A model generated the notes under the pieces. It was not told the origin of the DNA and did not search any database. It was given only the letters and a program-made list of their open reading frames with translations. Shown here piece after piece: positions 1-6,726 of a stretch of DNA of 36,987 nucleotides (position 1 is its first letter; each line of letters starts with the position of its first letter). Origin of the DNA: DTU018 sp029550685 (GTDB taxonomy: Bacteria; Bacillota; Syntrophomonadia; Syntrophomonadales; Syntrophomonadaceae); contig DAONVO010000013.1 in NCBI GenBank assembly GCA_035412805.1, forward strand, positions 1 through 36,987, in the 5' to 3' direction. Position numbers and translations under genes: made by a program.

Positions 1-716
1 TTGTATTCTTCCACTTTGAATTCAGAACCTGGCTGGGGCTTTATTTTGAAGCGGTCTAACGCGGCTGCCCACAGCTCATCGATCTCATCAGGAGAACAGG
101 GAGCAGCAGCCACACTTATACATGCTTCGTGATGGTCATAGGGCGCGAAGTAAACATAGCCTTGTTTGCTAAGGGATTGATCGAACCAGAGCTCGATGAC
201 CCCCGGATCAAAGTTTCCTTTGATTATGCAACCTCTTAAAAATGGTTCAATATCAGTGGTCCATACTCCCAGGTCCCTGGATATGGCGGAGTCTCCAGTA
301 GCTATCACCACCCAATCGTATTTTTTCTCCAGTTCCCGGTAATCGGGACTAGAATTAAAAATGATATCTGATTCAATGTAGCTTGCCAGCTGGCGTTCCC
401 AGGAGCGATCATCATGGCCGCGAATAGTGGAATATCCCAGATTTTGGCCGGATATAACGGCTTGCTGGTTGGGAGAATGCACCTTCACAGTATGCACCAC
501 TGCGGCAGGTTGAAGATTCACCTCCAGGAGCTTATTTATATAGACTAGAGCATCTTCAATAGGTCGGTGCATGAGATGCATAACTGCTTCCATATTGGGA
601 AAACGTTCTCCCACCCGGTGGCGCTTTTCGAAAATATCCGGATAAATTCCATTCTGTTCGAGATGCCGTGCACAGGCCAAACCAGCAAAGCCTGCCCCTA
701 AGATGGCTACTCTCAT
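1..716 (-). CDS. FAD-dependent oxidoreductase (geranylgeranyl-reductase-like), partial, 3' end outside the window
   Basis: Reading the minus strand from the ATG at 716-714 gives 238 open codons running off the left edge. The N-terminus MRVAILGAGFAGLACARHL is a classic Rossmann dinucleotide-binding fold (GxGxxG at about residues 7-12), and a second flavoprotein-type stretch, YDWVVIATGDS, lies further in. Such proteins bind FAD and oxidise or reduce a hydrophobic or small organic substrate. The overall look fits the NAD(P)/FAD oxidoreductase group that includes geranylgeranyl reductases, but the substrate cannot be told. A GGTGGG Shine-Dalgarno lies just upstream of the start (minus strand, about 724-729). 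The gene is divergent from the PHP phosphatase, with about 250 bp between them. The C-terminal part is missing because the window begins inside the gene. Confidence 0.75.
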   Translation of the reverse strand, partial: MRVAILGAGFAGLACARHLEQNGIYPDIFEKRHRVGERFPNMEAVMHLMHRPIEDALVYINKLLEVNLQPAAVVHTVKVHSPNQQAVISGQNLGYSTIRGHDDRSWERQLASYIESDIIFNSSPDYRELEKKYDWVVIATGDSAISRDLGVWTTDIEPFLRGCIIKGNFDPGVIELWFDQSLSKQGYVYFAPYDHHEACISVAAAPCSPDEIDELWAAALDRFKIKPQPGSEFKVEEY

Positions 717-965
717 GGTAAACCCACCTTTTTTAATTTAGTCTGAACCGGCACTGCACTTTTGATTCAAGTTATAGGGGCAGACTGGAAGAGTGATGGT
801 AGGAGCCAACTAAGAAACCATAGTTGGAGATGGTAATGCAAGTTCTTTCTATTGTTAATAAGAACGAATTTGTTTAACATTAAGAGCAGATTGACTGGAT
901 TCAGTTATTTTGTCCCTACACAAATTCATCGGCAGGAAGGATATTTTCTAGGAGGTGTTGCTCTA

Positions 966-1769
966 ATGCGTTGTGATTATCATTTGCATTCTTCTATTTC
1001 AGCCGATAGTTCGACCAGTCCTTTTCTACAAGTCCGGCGAGCTGAAGAGCTAGGACTGGAAGAGATATGTTTTACCGAACATTTGGAACTCCATTTTTAT
1101 AGAGGGGAAGACTGGCATCTTAATTTGCAGGATTATAAAGAGCGATTCGCTCAATTGACCTCATCCAGTATCAAAATAAAATTTGGAATCGAAGCTGGCA
1201 TTGCGCTGGCGGAAGAGTATTTTCCTGAACTGGAAGATGAACTACGCTCGATGCCCTGGGATTTCGTGCTGGCCAGCGCTCATACCGTTAACAATATTGA
1301 TCCCTTTGAACCTGCTTTCTATGCAGGAAAAACCCTGCCCCAAGCATTTAGGGAATATATCAGTACCATTTTGAGCGGTATCAAACGATTGGATCCGGAT
1401 TTGTATTGCAGTGTAGGCCATATAGATTTTCCGGCCAAGGGTGTCCATTCGGAAATGGATTCCCGGCTGTTCTACCGTTATGCTCCTGATGAAATTGATG
1501 CCTTGTTCAGGCATATTATTCCTCTGGGCAAATGTATCGAAGTGAATACCGCCACTTACCGCAGCCTGGGCCAATTGGATCCACCGGGAGAGGATTGGTT
1601 GCGCCGCTATGTGCAATTGGGCGGTGAATTTGTTACCTTTGGCTCAGATGCGCATTCACCTGAATATATCGCCTATCGTCTTGATGATGCCATGGAAATA
1701 GCCCGGCGTGCAGGGGTAAAATATTACGCCACTTTTGACCAAATGGTGCCAATTTTTCATAGGTTATGA
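966..1769 (+). CDS. PHP-domain phosphoesterase, histidinol-phosphatase (HisJ/HisK) type
   Basis: The 267-residue product starts MRCDYHLHSSISADSS. The HxH at residues 6 and 8 is the first metal-binding motif of the PHP family, and later motifs include FTEHLE, the CSVGHIDFP region and a C-terminal TFGSDAHSP. These residues hold two or three metal ions that hydrolyse phosphate monoesters, and the length and motif order match histidinol-phosphatase proteins of Firmicutes. No other his gene is visible, so histidinol phosphate is a likely but unproved substrate. I chose ATG 966 because AGGAGGTG lies about 10 bases upstream. The frame is open further up to 852, but that extension has no good ribosome site and no family similarity. 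Confidence 0.8.
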   Translation: MRCDYHLHSSISADSSTSPFLQVRRAEELGLEEICFTEHLELHFYRGEDWHLNLQDYKERFAQLTSSSIKIKFGIEAGIALAEEYFPELEDELRSMPWDFVLASAHTVNNIDPFEPAFYAGKTLPQAFREYISTILSGIKRLDPDLYCSVGHIDFPAKGVHSEMDSRLFYRYAPDEIDALFRHIIPLGKCIEVNTATYRSLGQLDPPGEDWLRRYVQLGGEFVTFGSDAHSPEYIAYRLDDAMEIARRAGVKYYATFDQMVPIFHRL

Positions 1770-1812
1770 ATTATGAGTGATTTGAATGGGAGGGTGACTT
1801 CCCGCTGTATTA

Positions 1813-1837
1813 TAGCCGGAAGCTGAAGCTTCCGCTA
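1813..1837 (+). terminator. Hairpin downstream of the PHP gene
   Basis: TAGC(c)GGAAGC, loop TGAA, then GCTTCCGCTA gives a 10-bp stem with one bulge, 44 bases after the PHP stop. No T-run follows, so it is only a possible terminator or an RNA 3'-end stabiliser. The rest of 1770-2020 has no gene. It holds short GAAGC/AAGCC-rich palindromic patches and a fragment matching a repeat near 16287. Confidence 0.35.
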
Positions 1838-1960
1838 ATAGTATATATAGGCAAAGCCGAAGCTAAAGCCCCAGCTACGTATGCTTCTTTTTGGAGTAGC
1901 TAAAGTATCGTTACGGGATTGTTGCGAAAGCCCTTTCCAAGAACCCCAATATAGTGATGA

Positions 1961-1977
1961 ACAGGCCACGATGAATG
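1961..1977 (+). repeat. Fragment shared with the repeat element at 16287
   Basis: ACAGGCCACGATGAATG here matches 16 of 17 bases at 16287-16303, which has G in place of the A at position 8. Both sites are in non-coding DNA and are followed by an A-rich stretch. This looks like the remains of, or one end of, a dispersed repeat. Nothing else of the larger element is clear here. Confidence 0.5.
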
Positions 1978-2020
1978 TAAAAACACCCTTTTAGATTGTA
2001 GGGGAGCCTTTAGCCTCCCT

Positions 2021-2400
2021 TTAAAGATTGCGGGCGGACAGGTTGTTCAAGTAAGCTTGGGCTTCATCATGGATTTTACGGTACCGGATCCTTTGAGGGG
2101 CAGCCCAAAGCGCTTCAAATCCGGAGAGATACTCTCCTTTATAGAGAGTTAACAGTTGGGCTGCCAATTCTTCTGTATTCTGGGACTGAAATTCCGCATA
2201 GGTCTTTTCCAATAGAGTGATATCATACTCCATTTTGTCCCGGCAAATTATGTAGTGATTATCCCGGCAAATAATTGCTTCTTCTAACCCCGCAGCCTCC
2301 AGGTCTTTTTTGAGGTGGGCCAGATTGACTGCGATCAAGTTGTTTATATTTTTGGTATTCGAGTCCCACCAGATCTTTCCTCTCCATTTTCAAGCACAAT
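2021..2400 (-). pseudogene. C-terminal remnant of a SARP/BTAD-family transcriptional regulator
   Basis: On the minus strand the frame reads GKIWWDSNTKNINNLIAVNL, then continues through HLKKDLEAAGLEEAIICRDNHYI. This is the second half of an OmpR-type winged helix as found in SARP regulators. It is followed by a bacterial transcriptional activator domain with LYKGEYLSGFEALW and RIRYRKIHDEAQAYL. The upstream half of the DNA-binding domain is missing: the frame meets a stop near 2395, and just beyond it the sigK gene begins on the other strand. A TTG at 2338 could start a 105-residue protein, but that would lack most of the helix-turn-helix. I read it as a decayed gene. The family match is by motif recognition only. 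Confidence 0.6.
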
Positions 2401-2454
2401 TCACCATCCACCGGCATATAGTATAAAGCGCTCAATTTTGGTGGAGGTGGTATC

Positions 2455-3156
2455 TTGGCCATCCTGGGTTGGGCTCTGGCAATAGCCGCCCTGGTGAAGG
2501 GAACCCTGCTGCTGTTCGGTTATTTGAATAATCAGGTATTCCCACAGCCTTTGGATGAAGCTGATGAACGCATGTATCTGGACAAGATGAGGTCGGGAAG
2601 TGAGGAGGCCCGCAACAAGCTGATTGAACACAACTTGCGGTTGGTTGCCCATGTAGTGAGAAAGTATGACAGCAGCGGCGAGGACATGGAGGATCTTATT
2701 TCTATTGGGACCATTGGCCTTATCAAAGCTATCAAGACTTTTAATGAGGAAAGGGGAGTACGGCTGGCTACCTATGCAGCTCGCTGTATAGAAAACGAAG
2801 TATTGATGCATTTACGCAACATTAAAAAAGTTAAACAGGAAGTCTCTCTCTATGATCCCATTGGCCATGACAAAGAAGGCAACGAAATATCCTTGATTGA
2901 CATTCTGACCACTGACAACGAAATCATTGATCTTCTGGAAGCTAAGCTGCAAGAGGAAAAAATTAGAGGGAAAATGGGGATATTGACCCGGCGGGAGCGG
3001 CAAGTGATTGAAATGCGCTATGGGCTTTTTACCGGGCTTAAAGAAACCCAGCGGGAAATTGCCCGTAAACTGGGCATATCGAGGTCATATGTATCGCGCA
3101 TAGAAAAGCGTGCCCTGAAAAAGCTGATCAAAGAGATAAACTTGAATGTAAACTAA
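2455..3156 (+). CDS. sigK: RNA polymerase sporulation sigma factor SigK (pro-sigma-K), uninterrupted
   Basis: The 233-residue protein has sigma-70 region 2 (IEHNLRLVAHVVRKYDSSGEDMEDLISIG, TYAARCIENEVLMHLR) and region 4 (QREIARKLGISRSYVSRIEKRALKKL). The stretch DPIGHDKEGNEISLIDIL is typical of sigma K. It directs late mother-cell transcription during sporulation. The first ~22 residues are hydrophobic and precede YLNNQVFPQPL. In Bacillus subtilis the equivalent pro-sequence is cut just before YVKNNAFPQPL by SpoIVFB, so cleavage before Tyr23 is expected here. The start is TTG 2455 with GGAGGTGG five bases upstream. The gene is intact, with no skin-type insertion. It overlaps the 5' side of the SARP remnant on the opposite strand. 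Confidence 0.92.
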   Translation: MAILGWALAIAALVKGTLLLFGYLNNQVFPQPLDEADERMYLDKMRSGSEEARNKLIEHNLRLVAHVVRKYDSSGEDMEDLISIGTIGLIKAIKTFNEERGVRLATYAARCIENEVLMHLRNIKKVKQEVSLYDPIGHDKEGNEISLIDILTTDNEIIDLLEAKLQEEKIRGKMGILTRRERQVIEMRYGLFTGLKETQREIARKLGISRSYVSRIEKRALKKLIKEINLNVN

Positions 3157-3166
3157 TCTTACCATG

Positions 3167-3193
3167 CAGGCAGCCAGTCTATTTGGCTGCCTG
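3167..3193 (+). terminator. Rho-independent-like hairpin after sigK
   Basis: CAGGCAGCCA, a 7-base loop, then TGGCTGCCTG forms a perfect 10-bp stem 11 bases after the sigK stop. The trailing sequence TTCGATTT is only weakly T-rich. It also converges with the minus-strand terminator at 3206-3232. Confidence 0.7.
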
Positions 3194-3205
3194 TTCGATT
3201 TAAAC

Positions 3206-3232
3206 AAAAAAAAGGCGGCTATTGAAGCCGCC
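3206..3232 (-). terminator. Intrinsic terminator of the acyl-CoA oxidation genes
   Basis: On the minus strand, GGCGGCT, loop TCAAT, AGCCGCC is followed directly by eight T residues (3213 down to 3206). This is a textbook terminator. It sits about 70 bases beyond the stop of the acyl-CoA dehydrogenase gene. Confidence 0.9.
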
Positions 3233-3301
3233 CTGTGGGGGTGTGTTTGTTGCTGGCTAAGTTTCCGCTGTTCCTCAACAGGTGACCATTTCGAGGATAC
3301 T

Positions 3302-5020
3302 TTAGGGATTCTGAATATATTCATCCGCCAGACTGTACACTTCTTCCTTGAGAACTTTCTCAAATTCGTCAGGGTTAGGAACCGGACGTTTGAATATCTT
3401 GGCAAGTGCATCCACCTGCTCTGGTGTGTTGAGGGGTTTTGCATAGAGATCCATGGCATAGGTGGAAAAGTCTCTGACAAAAACATCAAACATCTGGTTG
3501 AGTACCTCTTCACTGACCCCTTCTATTTTGGCACTTTCAATAATTAACTGACCATAGGCCACCATGGTGAACAGTTCACCAACGGCCAGCAAGTAATCAA
3601 AGTCCTGCATTTGTTTGGCCAGGCTTTGTCCGGAAACCATCAAGTAGTTCTTGTAGGCATTGATCTGGTCGATAAATACCTTGACATTGGGCAGGTGGGC
3701 CAAGCTGTTGTAGGCGATCATGAAATCATGGAATTTGGTTTTTGCATAACCCCGGGTGCGCCCCTGGTGGAACAGGAAGGTGTCGTCGCGGTTATCGGTT
3801 ATTCTGCCCACTTCTTCAAATTCACCCGGCATGAACATGTAGCTGGGAATCAGCTTGGCGATTAAAGCCATGTTTACATGACGGGTGCCTTCCAGCTTGG
3901 GAAAACCTCTCAATTCAGCAACTGCCTGCTCGAAATACATATCTTTTTCAAAACCCTTGGCAGCAATGATATCCCATAGCAGTTCATGAACCTGTTCGCC
4001 CTGGATGGCCACCTTCATCTTCATGATGGGGTTATAGAGCAGGTATCTTTTATCATTCTCGCTGGCCACTCTCATATAATCAGTAGCCCGTAAACCGAAC
4101 AGCTTCATGCCCATTATTCTCAGCCAGGCATCTAAAAAGAGCCTTCTAACATGAGCAAACTCAGTGACATTTTTTCCATACAGAACACGGTGGGATGCGT
4201 GATTGATGGCTTCATAGAAGGAGTGAGTTACAATGCCCGTAGCCCCGGAGCCAATATTAAATTTGCACACATTGATAGTGTTGAGCATATCATCCCAGGC
4301 TTTGGGACCAATGGTGCATATATCATCTGGGGTGATAGGATAGTCACGTAATTCGAATTCAGCTACAAACTGCTGGTTGCAGTCAACAATATTCTTTACC
4401 AGGTTGTAATTCGGGTGATTGGCATCAACTACAAAGAATACATAATCCCCAGTGTCGGCCATTTTACCGAATACTGATATGACGCTGGCTACGTTGCCGT
4501 TGCCTATATAATACTTGCTGCCATTAGCCACATAAGTACCGTCACCTTTGGGCGTCAGTGTCATTTCAGTGGAATAGATATCGGCACCATGTGCTTTTTC
4601 CGATAAACCGAAAGCACAGAAAGGATTCTCCTTTAGTTTAGCAACCGATCTATGTTTAAGTTGTTCATTGTCGCCCATGAGTACTGGATTAAGTCCCAGA
4701 GCGGATACGTGGTAGCAGTACCAGTAAGCAGCTCCATAGAAACCGCAGATTTCAGAGAATTCATACATCCGGTAAGTACTGTAATATTGATTGGGGTCGG
4801 AACCATAGCCTTTGGGAAGGAACAGGGTCTCAAAAATACCTTCTTTAGTGACGAATTGTCTGAAATCTTCAGCAAATTCGCGATTATGATACTGTTCTTT
4901 CTGCCTGGCCAGGCCCTTTTCCTCAAACCAGTCGATGGTTTTAAGCATGATCTCTTTGGATCTTTCGTCCGGATACCCCCGGTCCCTATACTTCTTGGGG
5001 TTTAGTAGCAGGTTATTCAT
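3302..5020 (-). CDS. Acyl-CoA dehydrogenase, long (572-residue) form
   Basis: This FAD enzyme should insert the first double bond into an acyl-CoA. Visible family motifs are CAFGLSEKAHGAD (FAD/substrate loop, about residues 135-147), SKYYIGNGNVA (about 168-178) and LEGTRH near 376-381. The Glu377 of LEGT sits where the catalytic base lies in medium-chain acyl-CoA dehydrogenase. At 572 residues it is longer than the usual ~380 and belongs with the extended acyl-CoA dehydrogenases that carry an extra C-terminal helical part. The ATG is preceded by GAAAGGAGTTATCTGGC. It is the second gene of a minus-strand pair, 70 bases after the enoyl-CoA isomerase/hydratase gene, and ends in a strong terminator. 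Chain-length specificity is unknown. Confidence 0.88.
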   Translation of the reverse strand: MNNLLLNPKKYRDRGYPDERSKEIMLKTIDWFEEKGLARQKEQYHNREFAEDFRQFVTKEGIFETLFLPKGYGSDPNQYYSTYRMYEFSEICGFYGAAYWYCYHVSALGLNPVLMGDNEQLKHRSVAKLKENPFCAFGLSEKAHGADIYSTEMTLTPKGDGTYVANGSKYYIGNGNVASVISVFGKMADTGDYVFFVVDANHPNYNLVKNIVDCNQQFVAEFELRDYPITPDDICTIGPKAWDDMLNTINVCKFNIGSGATGIVTHSFYEAINHASHRVLYGKNVTEFAHVRRLFLDAWLRIMGMKLFGLRATDYMRVASENDKRYLLYNPIMKMKVAIQGEQVHELLWDIIAAKGFEKDMYFEQAVAELRGFPKLEGTRHVNMALIAKLIPSYMFMPGEFEEVGRITDNRDDTFLFHQGRTRGYAKTKFHDFMIAYNSLAHLPNVKVFIDQINAYKNYLMVSGQSLAKQMQDFDYLLAVGELFTMVAYGQLIIESAKIEGVSEEVLNQMFDVFVRDFSTYAMDLYAKPLNTPEQVDALAKIFKRPVPNPDEFEKVLKEEVYSLADEYIQNP

Positions 5021-5090
5021 GCCAGATAACTCCTTTCAAAAAACAACATTATTATATACAACAATCCAACGGTTTCGTTAGGGCGGAATC

Positions 5091-5846
5091 TTATCCGAGT
5101 GTAATCATAAAAACTGGAATCTGACCCTGTTGAGCGCGTTCCGGCTTGTTATCGAAGTATTCTGGGTCATCCTTTTCCATCTTGTCAATGATATGTTTAT
5201 AGGCACGAGCCTTCATTTCGCGCATGGCTGCCCGGGATTTATTGAAGGTCCTGGCAAAAGCTACTGCTTCTTCAACAGTCTTTTCCGCATCTTCACAGGC
5301 TTTAATGATGACATGATTTTCCTCTAGCTCTTTGGCAGTTATCTTGTCCCCAGTCAACAGCATTCTTTTAAATAAATGGTCGGGTATAATGGTACTCATC
5401 CATTCCAGCATGGAAGGTGCCATCTGAATCCCAGTATCTATCTCCGGAAAGCACATATAGCCTCGGTCTGCTCTCATAAACCGGAAATCACAGCATCCGG
5501 CCAGCATGGCACCATTGCCAAAAGCATGCCCGGTGATGGCTGCAATAGTGGGGAAAGGAGCCATCATAAGTGCCCTGAATACCTTATTATTCCCGTACAA
5601 CCATTTGCTTATCGCATCAAAATCTCCAGCTTTCATTTGTTCAGTCACCCAGATCAAGTCAGCGCCCAAACAAAAGTTTTTAGGGTCACTGGAAGTAAGA
5701 ACCAGTGCTTTGATTTCCTCATCAGCCTCGATCTCGTTATATACAGAAAGCATAGCTTGGGCCCATGCGGGGTCATTACGGTTCTCGCCGTTGTTCATCG
5801 TCATGATGGCCACCGTACCATCCTTTTTCCACTCCACAATAGCCAT
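5091..5846 (-). CDS. Crotonase-family protein, enoyl-CoA isomerase or hydratase
   Basis: The 251-residue product has the crotonase oxyanion-hole segments FCLGADL (about residues 58-64) and GHAFGNGAMLAGCCDFR (about 105-121), followed by FPEIDTGI. The Glu in FPEIDTGI resembles the single catalytic acid of delta3-delta2 enoyl-CoA isomerases, which suggests an isomerase needed for unsaturated fatty acids. A hydratase cannot be ruled out. It should act in the cytoplasm on enoyl-CoA. AAGGAGGCCAGAAGTAA precedes the ATG. It is the first gene of the minus-strand operon and is divergent from comEA. The palindrome TTTCGAAA at 5991-5998 in its upstream region could be a control site. Confidence 0.82.
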   Translation of the reverse strand: MAIVEWKKDGTVAIMTMNNGENRNDPAWAQAMLSVYNEIEADEEIKALVLTSSDPKNFCLGADLIWVTEQMKAGDFDAISKWLYGNNKVFRALMMAPFPTIAAITGHAFGNGAMLAGCCDFRFMRADRGYMCFPEIDTGIQMAPSMLEWMSTIIPDHLFKRMLLTGDKITAKELEENHVIIKACEDAEKTVEEAVAFARTFNKSRAAMREMKARAYKHIIDKMEKDDPEYFDNKPERAQQGQIPVFMITLG

Positions 5847-5990
5847 TTACTTCTGGCCTCCTTACCAGTTCTAACTTAAAATTGGCTCCAGAGAATGAGC
5901 ATTACCTGGCTAGGTGTTCTCCACCCTCCTTTCGTAAACCTATAGCTATTTCCATAGTAGTTTTAGGTTAGTAATGTTGTCAATATAAAA

Positions 5991-5998
5991 TTTCGAAA
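5991..5998. promoter_or_regulatory. TTTCGAAA palindrome, possible regulator site
   Basis: A perfect 8-bp palindrome lies in the 274-bp divergent space between the enoyl-CoA isomerase gene and comEA. The same palindrome occurs at 9070-9077 before the TetR/acyl-CoA synthetase genes. Two AT-flanked copies before fatty-acid genes suggest a shared operator, but an 8-mer can recur by chance. Confidence 0.25.
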
Positions 5999-6120
5999 AC
6001 AAAATATTATATATCGTAGAACAGACGAAAGAGATCAGAATGCCAGTAGATGCAGCAAAGTATAAACAATAATGGAGGAAAACACCAAATTATAGCGAAA
6101 TAGTAAAATGGTGATTGAGC

Positions 6121-6726
6121 ATGATGAACCTGGATAAACGTTTACTGGTGGCTGTGGTATTGGTATTACTGATCGCTTTTGGATTGGGGACTTTTTATGG
6201 TGCTTATCGGGAACGCCAGAAAACTGCCGGTGATTTTACCTTAATAAATAATGAAGTAACGGCTGTGGGTATGGATACCAATGAACAGCCTTCCCAAGTC
6301 ATAGTTTATGTTACCGGTGAAGTGGAATATCCCAATGTATATAGCTTCCCTGCCGGAGCGCGGGTGCATGAAGCCATAGAAAAGGCAGTGCCTAAACCTA
6401 CCGCTGATCTGCGTCATATCGATATGGCCCGGGTTATGGTTGACGAGGAAACTATTCCAGTTCCGGCCATGGGGGAATCATCTGAACCGGGGGCGGTATT
6501 ATCTTCGTCTTCAGGAATTTCCCCCAGCGGTAAGATAAATATTAACCGTGCCAGTGCCGCTGAACTGGACCAGCATCTCAGCGGCATAGGTCCCACTTTA
6601 GCCCAGAGAATTGTAGATTACCGGGAAAAAAATGGTCCTTTCCGTAAAATCGAAGACCTGCGCAATGTCAGCGGTATTGGTGAGAAACGCTTCGCCGAAA
6701 TTAAGGACCAGATTGACGTGAAATAA
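6121..6726 (+). CDS. comEA: ComEA-type competence DNA receptor
   Basis: The 201-residue protein has one N-terminal membrane segment (about residues 6-28). A SLBB/soluble-ligand-binding domain follows (IVYVTGEVEYPNVYSFPAGA). The C-terminus carries two helix-hairpin-helix motifs (INRASAAELDQ.LSGIGPTLAQRI and LRNVSGIGEKRFAEI). ComEA binds double-stranded DNA outside the membrane and hands it to the ComEC channel. I chose ATG 6121 because GGTGA lies six bases upstream. The stop overlaps the comEC start by one base (TAATG), so the two are translationally coupled. DNA uptake is not usually discussed for syntrophs, but the pair is complete here. Confidence 0.9.
   Translation: MMNLDKRLLVAVVLVLLIAFGLGTFYGAYRERQKTAGDFTLINNEVTAVGMDTNEQPSQVIVYVTGEVEYPNVYSFPAGARVHEAIEKAVPKPTADLRHIDMARVMVDEETIPVPAMGESSEPGAVLSSSSGISPSGKININRASAAELDQHLSGIGPTLAQRIVDYREKNGPFRKIEDLRNVSGIGEKRFAEIKDQIDVK

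Noticed and set aside
852..965. Longer N-terminus for the PHP gene from 852
   Set aside because: The extra 38 residues have no family similarity, and a strong AGGAGGTG directly precedes ATG 966.
2259..2462. Minus-strand 67-codon frame next to the SARP remnant
   Set aside because: Its 3' part is only the shifted frame of the remnant and the rest lies antisense to the sigK start; no recognisable domain.
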